A model generated the notes under the pieces. That model did no database searches and was not told where the DNA came from. It saw nothing but the letters and a program-made list of their open reading frames with translations. The position numbers were made by a program, and so were the translations under genes. This document shows positions 19,462-29,182 of a DNA stretch of 57,320 nt, in pieces. The first letter of the stretch is position 1; each line of letters begins with the position of its first letter. Location of the stretch: positions 1 through 57,320 of the forward strand of contig CAVRBK010000077.1 of the NCBI GenBank assembly GCA_963719025.1, in the 5' to 3' direction. The DNA comes from Thiosocius sp963719025 (GTDB lineage Bacteria > Pseudomonadota > Gammaproteobacteria > Chromatiales > Chromatiaceae).

Positions 19462-20505
19462 ATGAACAAAAACAGCCCCACCATGCTGGCGCTGCTGTTG
19501 ATTTGCGCTATTGCCAACATGCCCCCGGCCGGCGCCGCACGGCTGCCACAGCGGCAACACATCCTGATCGTCGGTTCGTCGACCGCGTACCCCATTGTCG
19601 CGGCCGCCGGCGAGTATTTCAGCCGCCACGAAGGCGAGATCGCCCCGGTCGTCGAATCAACCGGCAGCGGTGGTGGCATCAAGCTGTTCTGCAGCGGCAT
19701 CGGCCTGGATACGCCGGACATCAGCATGGCCTCACGGCCGATGAAAGACAGCGAACGTGCCCGCTGTGTGCACAACCAGGTCACCGACGCGCGCGAGATC
19801 ATGATCGGCTACGACGGCATCGTGCTCGCCAGCGCAAAGCTGGGCGAGCAGCTAAGACTGACGCGTACCGACCTGTTCCTGGCCCTTGCCCGCGAGGTGC
19901 CCGACCCGCACAACCCCGACAAACTCATCGCCAACCCGTATCAAAGCTGGCAGCAGTTGAATCCGGCGCTGCCCGATCGCCCGATCCGGGTGCTGGGGCC
20001 GCCGCCGACCTCCGGTACGCGCGATATCTTCCTCGAACGCCTGCTCGAACCAGCCTGTCGTTCGATACCGGCCCTGCAGCAGGTATTCCTGCGCGATCCC
20101 GAGGTATTCAGTCAGCAATGCTACGCGCTGCGCGAGGATGGTGTTTTTATCAATGCCGGCGAGAACGACGCACGCCTGGTGCGCAAACTGGTCAACGACC
20201 CGGTCGCACTGGGGATCTTCGGTTACAGCTTTCTCGATCGAAACCGGCACAAACTGCAGGCCGCGACCATTGATGGCATCGAACCCGAATTCGAACTGAT
20301 CGAAAACGGGGTGTATCCGTTGAGCCGGCCACTGTTTCTCTATGTGAAACCGCCGCATGCGCGCCTGGTAAAAGGCCTCGATGCGTTTATCCAGACCATC
20401 GTGTCGCCAGAGCTTATCGGGCCCGAGGGCTTCCTGATCGACCACGGGCTGGTGCCACTGCCGCCCGGCGAAGTCGCGCTGCAACCGCCGGCTGTTAAGC
20501 CGTGA
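19462..20505 (+). CDS. PstS-like phosphate-type ABC substrate-binding protein
   Basis: 347 residues, intact. Signal peptide MLALLLICAIANMPPAGA, then the PstS fold: ILIVGSSTAYPIVAAAGEYF, VVESTGSGGGIKLFCSG (phosphate-contact loop), ISMASRPMKDSE, PTSGTRDIFLERLL (second phosphate loop with Ser-Gly-Thr-Arg) and a C-terminal region with LGIFGYSFL. The phosphate-contact loops look intact. No pstCAB genes are near, so it is an orphan: either it serves a transporter elsewhere or works as a phosphate-sensing or scavenging protein. Its 3' end overlaps the convergent exonuclease gene by 11 bases. Confidence 0.85.
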   Translation: MNKNSPTMLALLLICAIANMPPAGAARLPQRQHILIVGSSTAYPIVAAAGEYFSRHEGEIAPVVESTGSGGGIKLFCSGIGLDTPDISMASRPMKDSERARCVHNQVTDAREIMIGYDGIVLASAKLGEQLRLTRTDLFLALAREVPDPHNPDKLIANPYQSWQQLNPALPDRPIRVLGPPPTSGTRDIFLERLLEPACRSIPALQQVFLRDPEVFSQQCYALREDGVFINAGENDARLVRKLVNDPVALGIFGYSFLDRNRHKLQAATIDGIEPEFELIENGVYPLSRPLFLYVKPPHARLVKGLDAFIQTIVSPELIGPEGFLIDHGLVPLPPGEVALQPPAVKP

Positions 20506-20983
20506 GCTTGCTGACGCGCAGCCAGGTCTCCTGCAGGATACGCGCGTCACCACTGGCACGGTGTCGCTCGAGCCCGAGCTCCTCAATGACCTGTCGTTTT
20601 ACCGCCTGCCAGTCTTCGTGCTGCGCCTCGCTCAGCAGATCCGAGATATCGGCCACGCGGAAACTCTGCAGCAGATTGGCCGCATCAAACAACTTCCCCA
20701 CCCACGACATATCGAACGCCCAGGCATCGCTGTAGACCGTTTTGTGACCCAGCAGCGCATTGAGTCGCAAGGCCACGTCGTGTATCGGCCGGCCATCGCC
20801 AAGCAATCGTTCACGGCTGATGCCGTGCACCGCCTCGGCCTTCTCATCCCAATGCGTCCAGCTGCGCGCCGGCGCGATCAGGTAACAGTGACGGGTCCCG
20901 TCCGCCATTGACAGTCCGATCTCGACCGGGTAGCTCCCCCTGCCGAACCCGGAGGCCTCGACGTCGATGGTAATCGGTGTCAT
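20495..20983 (-). CDS. DnaQ-like 3'-5' exonuclease family protein
   Basis: 162 residues from ATG 20983, with GGAG upstream. The opening TPITIDVEASGFG has the DxE of exonuclease motif I; motif II is seen in HKTVYSDAWAFDMSWV and motif III in ERHRASGDARIL with the final Asp of the RNase T/DnaQ fold. It is a stand-alone domain of about the minimum size, so it could trim RNA or DNA; no polymerase gene is near. Cytoplasmic. It overlaps the pstS-like gene tail to tail. Confidence 0.78.
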   Translation of the reverse strand: MTPITIDVEASGFGRGSYPVEIGLSMADGTRHCYLIAPARSWTHWDEKAEAVHGISRERLLGDGRPIHDVALRLNALLGHKTVYSDAWAFDMSWVGKLFDAANLLQSFRVADISDLLSEAQHEDWQAVKRQVIEELGLERHRASGDARILQETWLRVSKLTA

Positions 20984-21068
20984 GGCTTGCTCCACGGCCC
21001 TGCCCGGGAGATCCCGGCAGTCTTTGCGGCCGACTTCAAGAGATAAGTGGCCCGACGGCAGGCAAGAT

Positions 21069-22109
21069 TCAGCCCGCATCGGCCAGATGGTCGTTGTAAC
21101 GCTCCATCAGGTAGCACAGGCAATCCTGGCGGATGACCTCGGGATCACAGGTCAACATGGACGGCATCACCGGCACGCGGGTCAGCAGCCGTCCCTCCTC
21201 CAGCTCGAAGAAACGCTCGGCCACTGAGTGGTCCTGCTCGTCGCGCACGTCCAGCGGCTGGGCGATGCCGCCAATGCATTCGGCAATCAGGCTGCCGACC
21301 GGCAGCTCGCGAAAATTCATGGTGTCCAGATGCACGGGGAAATTGATCGCATTGTCGGCATCACCAAATCCAAAGGTATGTTCGGGCGGCACCCGCACGA
21401 CGGCAACGGTGTGATACAGCTCGATATCGTGCGCAGCGACCGGATGACTCGGGATCTCCGACAGCTGCAGACAGGCATGCAGATAGTCAGTCGCATGTTC
21501 CACGCCGTGCGCCTGCCCGACCTTGCCGCATTCGAGCGTGACCGACGGCCCGAGCGCCGCCATCGCCATCGATGCCACACCGCGCGGCCGCACGAAATAG
21601 ACCACGGTGCGGCCGAACAGGGAGGCCAGGTGCAGCGAGGTGTGCTCGAGCACGTTGACGCAGGCATAGTGCGGATTCACCCCGGTATTGTTGTGCACGT
21701 CGATCGAGGCGAAGATCTCGCGATCGGCCATGCGGTCCATGACCTCGCGCATCAGCTCATGTTCCTCGGTGCCCCGCGTCTCGCTGCCGGGCCACACGCG
21801 GTTGTAGTCGGGCTGATCCGGCAGGTGCCGCACGCCCTGCTCGGCCGCCTCGGTGTTGCCGACGAACAGGCTCAGCGAGCGCGGCAGGTCGAAACCATCG
21901 GCGGTGAGAAACCCGTGCAACACCTCGCGGATCGCATCCCAACCGCTGGTCTCGTTGCCATGCATCAGCACCGATACAAACAATGCGGGCTCACGCCGGC
22001 CGGGCAGATGAAACAGCGTCGGCCCACCAAGCACCTCGTGCAGGCCTTCGGCAGCGGTTTCCAGCAGGGACACCGGGAACTCGTCCCGTTCGCGCAACAA
22101 CTCGCTCAT
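21069..22109 (-). CDS. Succinylglutamate desuccinylase / aspartoacylase family zinc hydrolase
   Basis: 346 residues, intact. Zinc carboxypeptidase-like M14 fold: ALFVSVLMHGNETSGW contains the HxxE zinc pair; a third ligand lies in ASIDVHNNTGVNPHYACV, and VTLECGK holds the catalytic Glu region. Family members remove acyl groups from N-acyl amino acids or cleave amide bonds in small metabolites. Start ATG 22109 has GGAG seven bases upstream and overlaps the stop of the glutamate-cysteine-ligase-like gene (ATGA), so both are made together. The pairing suggests making and breaking of an amide on a glutamyl-type metabolite; that is inference. Confidence 0.83.
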   Translation of the reverse strand: MSELLRERDEFPVSLLETAAEGLHEVLGGPTLFHLPGRREPALFVSVLMHGNETSGWDAIREVLHGFLTADGFDLPRSLSLFVGNTEAAEQGVRHLPDQPDYNRVWPGSETRGTEEHELMREVMDRMADREIFASIDVHNNTGVNPHYACVNVLEHTSLHLASLFGRTVVYFVRPRGVASMAMAALGPSVTLECGKVGQAHGVEHATDYLHACLQLSEIPSHPVAAHDIELYHTVAVVRVPPEHTFGFGDADNAINFPVHLDTMNFRELPVGSLIAECIGGIAQPLDVRDEQDHSVAERFFELEEGRLLTRVPVMPSMLTCDPEVIRQDCLCYLMERYNDHLADAG

Positions 22110-23527
22110 TTCAAACTCCATTCATGCACCGGACGATTGCTCGCCTGGTGTTCGGCATAGGCATCGACCAGCGCAGCGAAATCGCGCCCGTGTTTCTCGA
22201 TCCACGCCATCTGCCAGTCGGCGCCGGTCAACTGTCTGTCGACGCGACCGCGGATAATATCGAGCCAACGTCGCGCCTCGGCATGCCCGAGCCCCGCGGC
22301 CACCAGGCCATCGGTCGCGACGTCCAGCAGACGGCCGCGCAGCAAATCGCCCAGCTTTTGTGACGCCGCACCCAGCCAGCTCACATTGGCATCGAGACCA
22401 TGCCGTGCCGCCGCATAAAAGTTGTCGCGCGTGGTCTCGAACGGCATCAGCGACTCGAGCACCTGCTCGCTGCGCATCAGCGCCTCGAACAGACCGAGGA
22501 AAAGCGCGGTATTCGCCATGGCGTCCCGCGCCGTCGGGCCTGCAGCCACCACCCGGTGCTCGATCCGGCAGTGCGGTGTCCCGGCGTCGTCAAAGCCGAT
22601 CAGCGGCCGATTCCAACGCCAGATCGTGCCGTTGTGCAGGCGCAGATGCGCCAGCGCCTCGCGCGGCTGATCCATCAGGTCGGGCAGGATCACCGGGTAG
22701 CGTACACGGTTGGCCTCGAAGCATTCCAGGATACTCTGTTGCGCATAGCGTACGCCGAAGGTCACACGCTTGCTGTAATCGCTGGCACCCACCGATACCG
22801 CCTGCTCGAACAGCGGAATACGCGTTTCATGCCACAACTGGCGCTCGAACAGGTAGGGCGAATTGGCCGCCGCACCGACGGTTATCGCCGAGATCATCTT
22901 GCACACGTTGAAGGCACGCGCCGCTTCCGCGGCATCGACCTCGATATGGATCTGCAGCGAGGTGGTGCCGGCCTCGAGCATCACGTCATAGTGTTCATGG
23001 TCGAGATGCTCGGCGCCGTCGATATCGAGCACGATCGGCGCACCGCCACGCAGGCGGAACACCTGGTCGTTGATGGCCTTGTAGCGCAACATCGGCGACA
23101 TGTGCTCGAGTGACAGATCGTCACTGCGCACGGTCGGCAGTATCCCGGTAAACACCGTGCGCAGGTCAAGCCCGGCGGCCGTCTGCTCGCATCTTTGCCA
23201 ACGCCTGAGCAGCGCATCGTGCATCGCGTCCAGCGCACCAGGATCGAGCGCGGCGGGTTGCGAGTTGATCTCGAAGTTGAACTGCGCGAGTTCGGGCACC
23301 ACCAGCGGATCATCGACGGCGGCCAGGAAGTCCTGATTCTGCGGTGCAGGCCGGCCGTGTCGATCGATCAGCCAGCCCTCGATCTCGAAACCGAAGCGGC
23401 GACGCGGCGAATGCAGCCGACCCTGCGCCAGCCAGTCTTCCAGCAGCGCCGTCTCGTCGTCCAGGCGGTGCCGGAATTCCGCGAAAGCGGCCTGGTCGAA
23501 CCGGCTGTCGGTGATCTCCTGTCCCAT
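22106..23527 (-). CDS. Glutamate-cysteine ligase family (GCS2-like) carboxylate-amine ligase
   Basis: 473 residues from ATG 23527, intact. The N-terminus has RRRFGFEIEGWLID, typical of GCS2-type active sites, then PELAQFNFEINSQP, LEAGTTSLQIHIEVD and a C-terminal catalytic region with CRIEHRVVAAGPTARDAMANTALFLGL. GCS2-family proteins join glutamate to an amine, using ATP; canonical members make gamma-glutamylcysteine, but many of this group are unassigned. No gshB neighbour is present. It precedes the aspartoacylase-like gene with a 4-base overlap, so the substrate is probably shared. Calling it GshA would overreach. Confidence 0.8.
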   Translation of the reverse strand: MGQEITDSRFDQAAFAEFRHRLDDETALLEDWLAQGRLHSPRRRFGFEIEGWLIDRHGRPAPQNQDFLAAVDDPLVVPELAQFNFEINSQPAALDPGALDAMHDALLRRWQRCEQTAAGLDLRTVFTGILPTVRSDDLSLEHMSPMLRYKAINDQVFRLRGGAPIVLDIDGAEHLDHEHYDVMLEAGTTSLQIHIEVDAAEAARAFNVCKMISAITVGAAANSPYLFERQLWHETRIPLFEQAVSVGASDYSKRVTFGVRYAQQSILECFEANRVRYPVILPDLMDQPREALAHLRLHNGTIWRWNRPLIGFDDAGTPHCRIEHRVVAAGPTARDAMANTALFLGLFEALMRSEQVLESLMPFETTRDNFYAAARHGLDANVSWLGAASQKLGDLLRGRLLDVATDGLVAAGLGHAEARRWLDIIRGRVDRQLTGADWQMAWIEKHGRDFAALVDAYAEHQASNRPVHEWSLK

Positions 23528-23591
23528 ACCCACAAGGGTAACCCGCAATCGCGATCGATGGCGGGCAGATTTGCGCCGGGCGCAACCGGGC

Positions 23592-24252
23592 TCAGCGGTC
23601 CAGCAGCTGCTGCAGCTCGTCGAGCCGCTGCGGGGTACCCACATCGATCCAGCGACCCGGGTGATATTCACCACTGACCCGGGCATCGGCCATCGCCGCA
23701 CGCAGCAGCGGGGCCAGCGGAAAGGCGGCCTGGCGTGCAGGCGGCAAACAGCTGCGGGCGATAGATGCCGATGCCGCTGAAGGTCAGGCGCGGCTGCGCC
23801 GTCGGCATACAGCCGCCCTGCGGCGAGGCGAAAATCACCGGCAGGATGGTGCGGCGGATTGTCGACCATCAGCAGGTGCGCCGAGGCGTCTGCAGGCGAT
23901 GCGCAGCGCGGCGAACGTCGACATCGCTCCAGACATCGCCGTTGACGACCAGAAACGGCGCATCGTCGAGCAATGGCAGGGCCTTGAATGATCCCGCCAC
24001 CGGTCTCCAGGGCCCGCCCCTCGCCTTCGGCGGAATAGCGGATACGAGACACCCCATGCAGCTACCATCACCCAGGGCGGCCTCGATCTGCTGGCCAAGA
24101 TGGGCGTGATTGATCACCAGGCGGCGGATGCCGGCGCGCGACCAGGCGCTCGATATGCCAGACGATCAACGGTTTGCCGGCAACCGGCAGCAGCGGTTTG
24201 GGGGTGTGGTCGGTCAGCGGACGCATGCGCTCGCCGCGCCCGGCGGCAAGGA

Positions 24253-24256
<4 letters not shown>
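23592..24256 (-). CDS. murU: N-acetylmuramate alpha-1-phosphate uridylyltransferase, frameshifted
   Basis: About 221 residues. N-terminal nucleotidyltransferase signature MILAAGRGERMRPLTDHTPK, then PLLPVAGKPLIVWHIERL, a central block FLVVNGDVWSDVD, and a C-terminal GIGIYRPQLF ... WIDVGTPQRLDEL. MurU activates MurNAc-1-phosphate for cell-wall recycling in bacteria lacking the classical MurQ route; members have this length. Breaks near 24,150, 24,060, 23,870, 23,830 and 23,750. Its ATG at 24256 overlaps the apparent rho stop, but that stop is probably an artefact (see rho). Usually associated with AmgK, which is not in the window. Confidence 0.8.
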
Positions 24257-25644
<1,388 letters not shown>

Positions 25645-25843
25645 GTCCAGCCTTCTGCGGAACAGCGATAGTTCGATTGAGATTGACTTCGGGAACAGAC
25701 GCGAGGAGCGCCCGAATCAACTTGGAAGTTTCGTGGGAAGACAGGCCACGCGGGTGGGACCTGAGCGAAGTTTAGCACGCGTTCGGCGCGCGTCCAGCAA
25801 CTATTGACTGCGACGCCGCGACGCCGCGATCTGGAGCGGTCAT

Positions 25844-26170
25844 TCAGAGGTTGCTGTCGATGAACGCGGTCAGCTGCGACTTGGATACCGCACCGACCTT
25901 GGTCGCCTCGACCTCGCCGTCCTTGAACAGCATCAGGGTCGGAATCCCGCGAATGCCGTAACGCGGCGGCGTGTTCGGATTGTCGTCGATATTCAGCTTG
26001 GCGATCTTGACCTCGCCGTCGTATTCGCCGGCGATCTCGTCCAGCACCGGGGCAATCATCTTGCAGGGGCCACACCATTCGGCCCAGTAGTCCACCAGCA
26101 CGGGATCGGACGACTGCAGCACTTCGTTTTCGAAATTGTCGTCCGTAACATGAACGATCTTGTCACTCAC
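25844..26170 (-). CDS. trxA: Thioredoxin
   Basis: 108 residues from a GTG at 26170 with GGAGA eight bases upstream. Classic thioredoxin: WAEWCGPCKMIAPVLDEIA (WCGPC active site, residues 32-36 region), KLNIDDNP, YGIRGIPTLMLFKDGE with the cis-Pro, ending TAFIDSNL. Reduces protein disulfides in the cytoplasm. It sits 199 bases upstream of rho on the same strand and is divergent from rhlB; this trio is a conserved gammaproteobacterial arrangement and supports the taxonomic placement. Confidence 0.96.
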   Translation of the reverse strand: MSDKIVHVTDDNFENEVLQSSDPVLVDYWAEWCGPCKMIAPVLDEIAGEYDGEVKIAKLNIDDNPNTPPRYGIRGIPTLMLFKDGEVEATKVGAVSKSQLTAFIDSNL

Positions 26171-26375
26171 TGACTGTCTCCAGATAGTTTCGGAATTCGG
26201 AATCGACGCCCCAGAACGGCGCGTCGCGTTTAGCGGAGTAGGGTACCGCTTCGCGCGCCATTTCCGGCTGTCGTGAGCGGCTTTGCGCTTCCTGCGCCAT
26301 TTGAGCCGATCAACCCGCCTAATTTCAAGCCCTTGAGCGCTCTCAGGGATGGGAATTCGGGTATGCTTGCCCGCC

Positions 26376-27785
26376 ATGAGCGAAAAACACCTGACCAAGA
26401 CACGATTCGACAGTTTTCCCTTCTCCGAGGCCATCCTGGCACGGCGTGCGCGACGCCGGCTTCGAGTACTGCACCCCGATCCAGGCCGAAACCCTGCCGC
26501 TCGCGCTCGATGGCACGATGTGGCCGGCCAGGCGCAGACCGGCACCGGCAAGACCGCGGCCTTTCTGCTGGCCACCCTGCACCTGCTCGACCAGGAGCCG
26601 GCCGAGCAGTCACGACGAGCCGAACCAGCCGCGCGCGCTGATGCTGGCGCCGACCCGCGAACTGGCCGTCCAGATCTACAAGGATGCCTGCGTGCTGGCC
26701 GCGCACACCGGCCTCAAGGTTCGCGTGGTCTACGGCGGCACCGGCTACGACAGCCAGCGCAAGGCCGTCGAGGACGGCGTCGACATCCTGATCGGCACGC
26801 CCGGTCGCATCATCGACTACTTCAAGCAGCACGTGTTCGACCTGCGCGCGATCCAGGTGCTGGTGCTGGACGAGGCCGACCGCATGTTCGATCTCGGGCT
26901 TCATCAAGGACATCCGCTTCCTGCTGCGGCGCTGCCCCGACCCGGACAAGCGCCAGAGCATGCTGTTCTCGGCGACCCTGTCCTACCGCGTGACCGAACT
27001 CGCCTACGAGCACATGAACAACCCGCAGAAGATCGTGGTCGAGGCCGAGCAGATCACCGCCGACCGGGTGCAGGAAACCGCCTACATGGTCGCCAACGAG
27101 GAAAAGATCCCGCTGCTGATCGGCCTGATGCGCAGCTACGAGGACGCGCGCGTGATCGTCTTCATCAACACCAAGCGCGAGGCCGACAAGGTCTGGGGCT
27201 TTCTCGAGGGCAACGGCTTTCCCGGCCGCAATCCTGTCCGGCGACGTGCCGCAGAAGAAGCGCATGAGCCTGCTCAAACGTTTCTCCGGCGGCGAGGTCT
27301 CGGTACTGGTCGCCACCGATGTCGCCGCGCGCGGCCTGCACATCGAGGGCGTCACCCACGTGGTCAACTACGACCTGCCGGACGATGCCGAGGACTACGT
27401 GCACCGTATCGGCCGCACCGCGCGGGCCGGCGCCGAGGGCGATGCCGTCTCCTTCGCCTGCGAGACCTATGCCTTTTCGCTGCCCGGAGATCGAGCAATT
27501 CATCGGCCACAAGATTCCCGTCGAACTCGGTCACCGCCGGCCTGCTCGCCGAAGTCGATCCCGAGCAGCCGCGTGCGCATCGACAAGGCCGATCGGCTGC
27601 AACGGCGTGACGACGTGGCGGCAGAAAACCGCGCGGTGGCGGAGGTCATAGACCCAAGCCAGGGGCGAGCCCGGGCGGCGCCAAGAAAGCAGGCAGGGCC
27701 TCGTCGGGCGACGCAGCCTCATCCGACAAACCGCGCCGCGCGGCGGCGCCGTAAACCCAGTGGCGACAGCGCCCCGCAGGCATGA
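26376..27785 (+). CDS. rhlB: ATP-dependent RNA helicase RhlB, frameshifted
   Basis: About 468 residues. DEAD-box motifs in order: Q motif (FEYCTPIQAETLPLAL), motif I AQTGTGKT, Ia PTRELA, TPGR, II DEAD, III SAT, IV/V (VLVATDVAARGLHI) and VI HRIGRTARAG, then a basic Arg-rich tail. RhlB unwinds RNA for the degradosome. Identity as RhlB rests on family sequence plus divergence from trxA-rho. Seven or more single-base insertions break it (for example near 26,442, 26,611, 26,895, 27,226, 27,486 and 27,528), each removable to restore the motif. Its TGA overlaps the next ATG by four bases. Confidence 0.92.
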
Positions 27786-28174
27786 CCGAAACCGTTACCC
27801 CGGTCGAGATCCCCGTCGAAAACAAGTGCAGCCGCTGCATCGGCTCGACCTGCTGCACCTACACGACCGAGGCGCTCGGGCCACTGCGCTCGAAGGCCGA
27901 TTTCGACCATGTGCTGTGGCAGATCTCGCACGACCATGTCGAGGTCTACAGGACGATGACGGCTGGTACCTGCTGATTCGCGGCAGCTGTGAACATCTGC
28001 AGGACCGATGGCGCCTGCGGCATCTACGAGATCCGCCCCCAGGTCTGCCGCGACTACAGCAACGACTGGTGCGAATTCGACGAGCCGGCAGAAACGCACT
28101 TCACCTACCATTTCCGCAATCACGCCGACCTGCTGAAGTACTGTCGAAAACGCTTCAAGCGCTGGGATGGCTGA
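27782..28174 (+). CDS. YkgJ family cysteine-cluster protein, frameshifted
   Basis: About 130 residues. Cys-rich pattern CSRCIGSTCC near the N-terminus, a CEHLQ...CGIYE block and RPQVCRDY, ending RKRFKRWDG; this is the YkgJ/Fe- or Zn-chelating family (PF03692 type), whose Cys residues bind metal. Function unknown. It starts with an ATG overlapping the rhlB stop (ATGA), so it belongs to that operon. Two indels near 27,955 and 28,000 interrupt the middle. Confidence 0.78.
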
Positions 28175-28316
28175 TCCATGCGCCGGGCGTTGAGGCGTCC
28201 AGGCCGACAACAATGCGCCGTGGGAACCGGCTTCGCTGCAGGATACCCGCCCCACCCGGCGGTGAAAATCTGTCACAGTTCACCCTATCGCCAACGTGTT
28301 TACCGATCGCCCGCCG

Positions 28317-29174
28317 ATGCTGCGTCTTATCCTGCCCCTGCTCCTGCTGCTGTTCCCGCTGGCGACCCGCTCGGCGGACAGCGTCAATGCTGATCCCCTG
28401 CGTATTGGCATCTTCCCGCGCTACCCGGCCGAGGAAACGCGCAGCATGTTCCGACCGCTGGCGGATTACCTGGCACAACGTCTCGATGTCGCTGTGGAAC
28501 TCGAGACGCCGGCCGACTACCCCGCTTTCTGGTCCGGGGTCGAAGAACGCCGCTTCGACCTGGTGCACTACAACCAGTACCACTATGTACGCGCGCACCG
28601 CGAGCTTGGTCACCAGCTGGTTGCCGCCAACGAGGAGCACGCGCGCAACAATCTGCGCGCCACGGTATACGTTCACCGCGACAGCCCGTACCACACGCTG
28701 TCCGACCTGAAGGGCCAGAAGATCCTGTTCGGCGGCGGCCCCAAGGCGATGGTCAGCTACATTCTGGCGACCGACCTGTTGCGTCAGCACGGCCTGCAAA
28801 ACGGCGATTACCTGGAAAACTTCGCGCAGAACCCGATCAAGGCCGTGCTCGCGCTGTATTACCGGCAGAGCGACGCCGCTGTCGCCGGCGACGTCGCGCT
28901 CGAGCAGCCCTCTCTGCGCAGCCGATTGGCGCCCGCAGCGTTGCGCGTTCTTGCCCAGAGCATGCCGATAGCCCACCTGCCGTGGGCCGTCGACGGGCGG
29001 ATCGGCGATACGCAACGCAGCGCGATCCAGCGCGCGCTGCTTGAGCTGAACCAGTCGGAGGGCGGACGCCGGATTCTTGCCGGCATGCAGCTGACCGCGA
29101 TTCGCCAGGTCGATGACCGGCAGTACGATAGCGTGCGCGAGGTCATTCGCCGCGTGCTCGCTGAGCATTACTGA
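28317..29174 (+). CDS. PhnD-like periplasmic substrate-binding protein
   Basis: 285 residues; a GTG at 28296 is an alternative start, but ATG 28317 opens directly into a signal peptide (LRLILPLLLLLFPLATRSA). The PhnD/phosphite-type fold: LRIGIFPRYPAEETRSMFRPLADYLAQRL, then FDLVHYNQYHYVRAHRELG, LFGGGPKAMVSYILA and a C-terminal helical region. These proteins bind phosphonate, phosphite or related anions. No permease or ATPase genes follow; instead a GGDEF-EAL receptor starts 8 bases downstream, which suggests a sensory rather than transport role. Confidence 0.82.
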   Translation: MLRLILPLLLLLFPLATRSADSVNADPLRIGIFPRYPAEETRSMFRPLADYLAQRLDVAVELETPADYPAFWSGVEERRFDLVHYNQYHYVRAHRELGHQLVAANEEHARNNLRATVYVHRDSPYHTLSDLKGQKILFGGGPKAMVSYILATDLLRQHGLQNGDYLENFAQNPIKAVLALYYRQSDAAVAGDVALEQPSLRSRLAPAALRVLAQSMPIAHLPWAVDGRIGDTQRSAIQRALLELNQSEGGRRILAGMQLTAIRQVDDRQYDSVREVIRRVLAEHY

Positions 29175-29182
29175 GACTGGCC

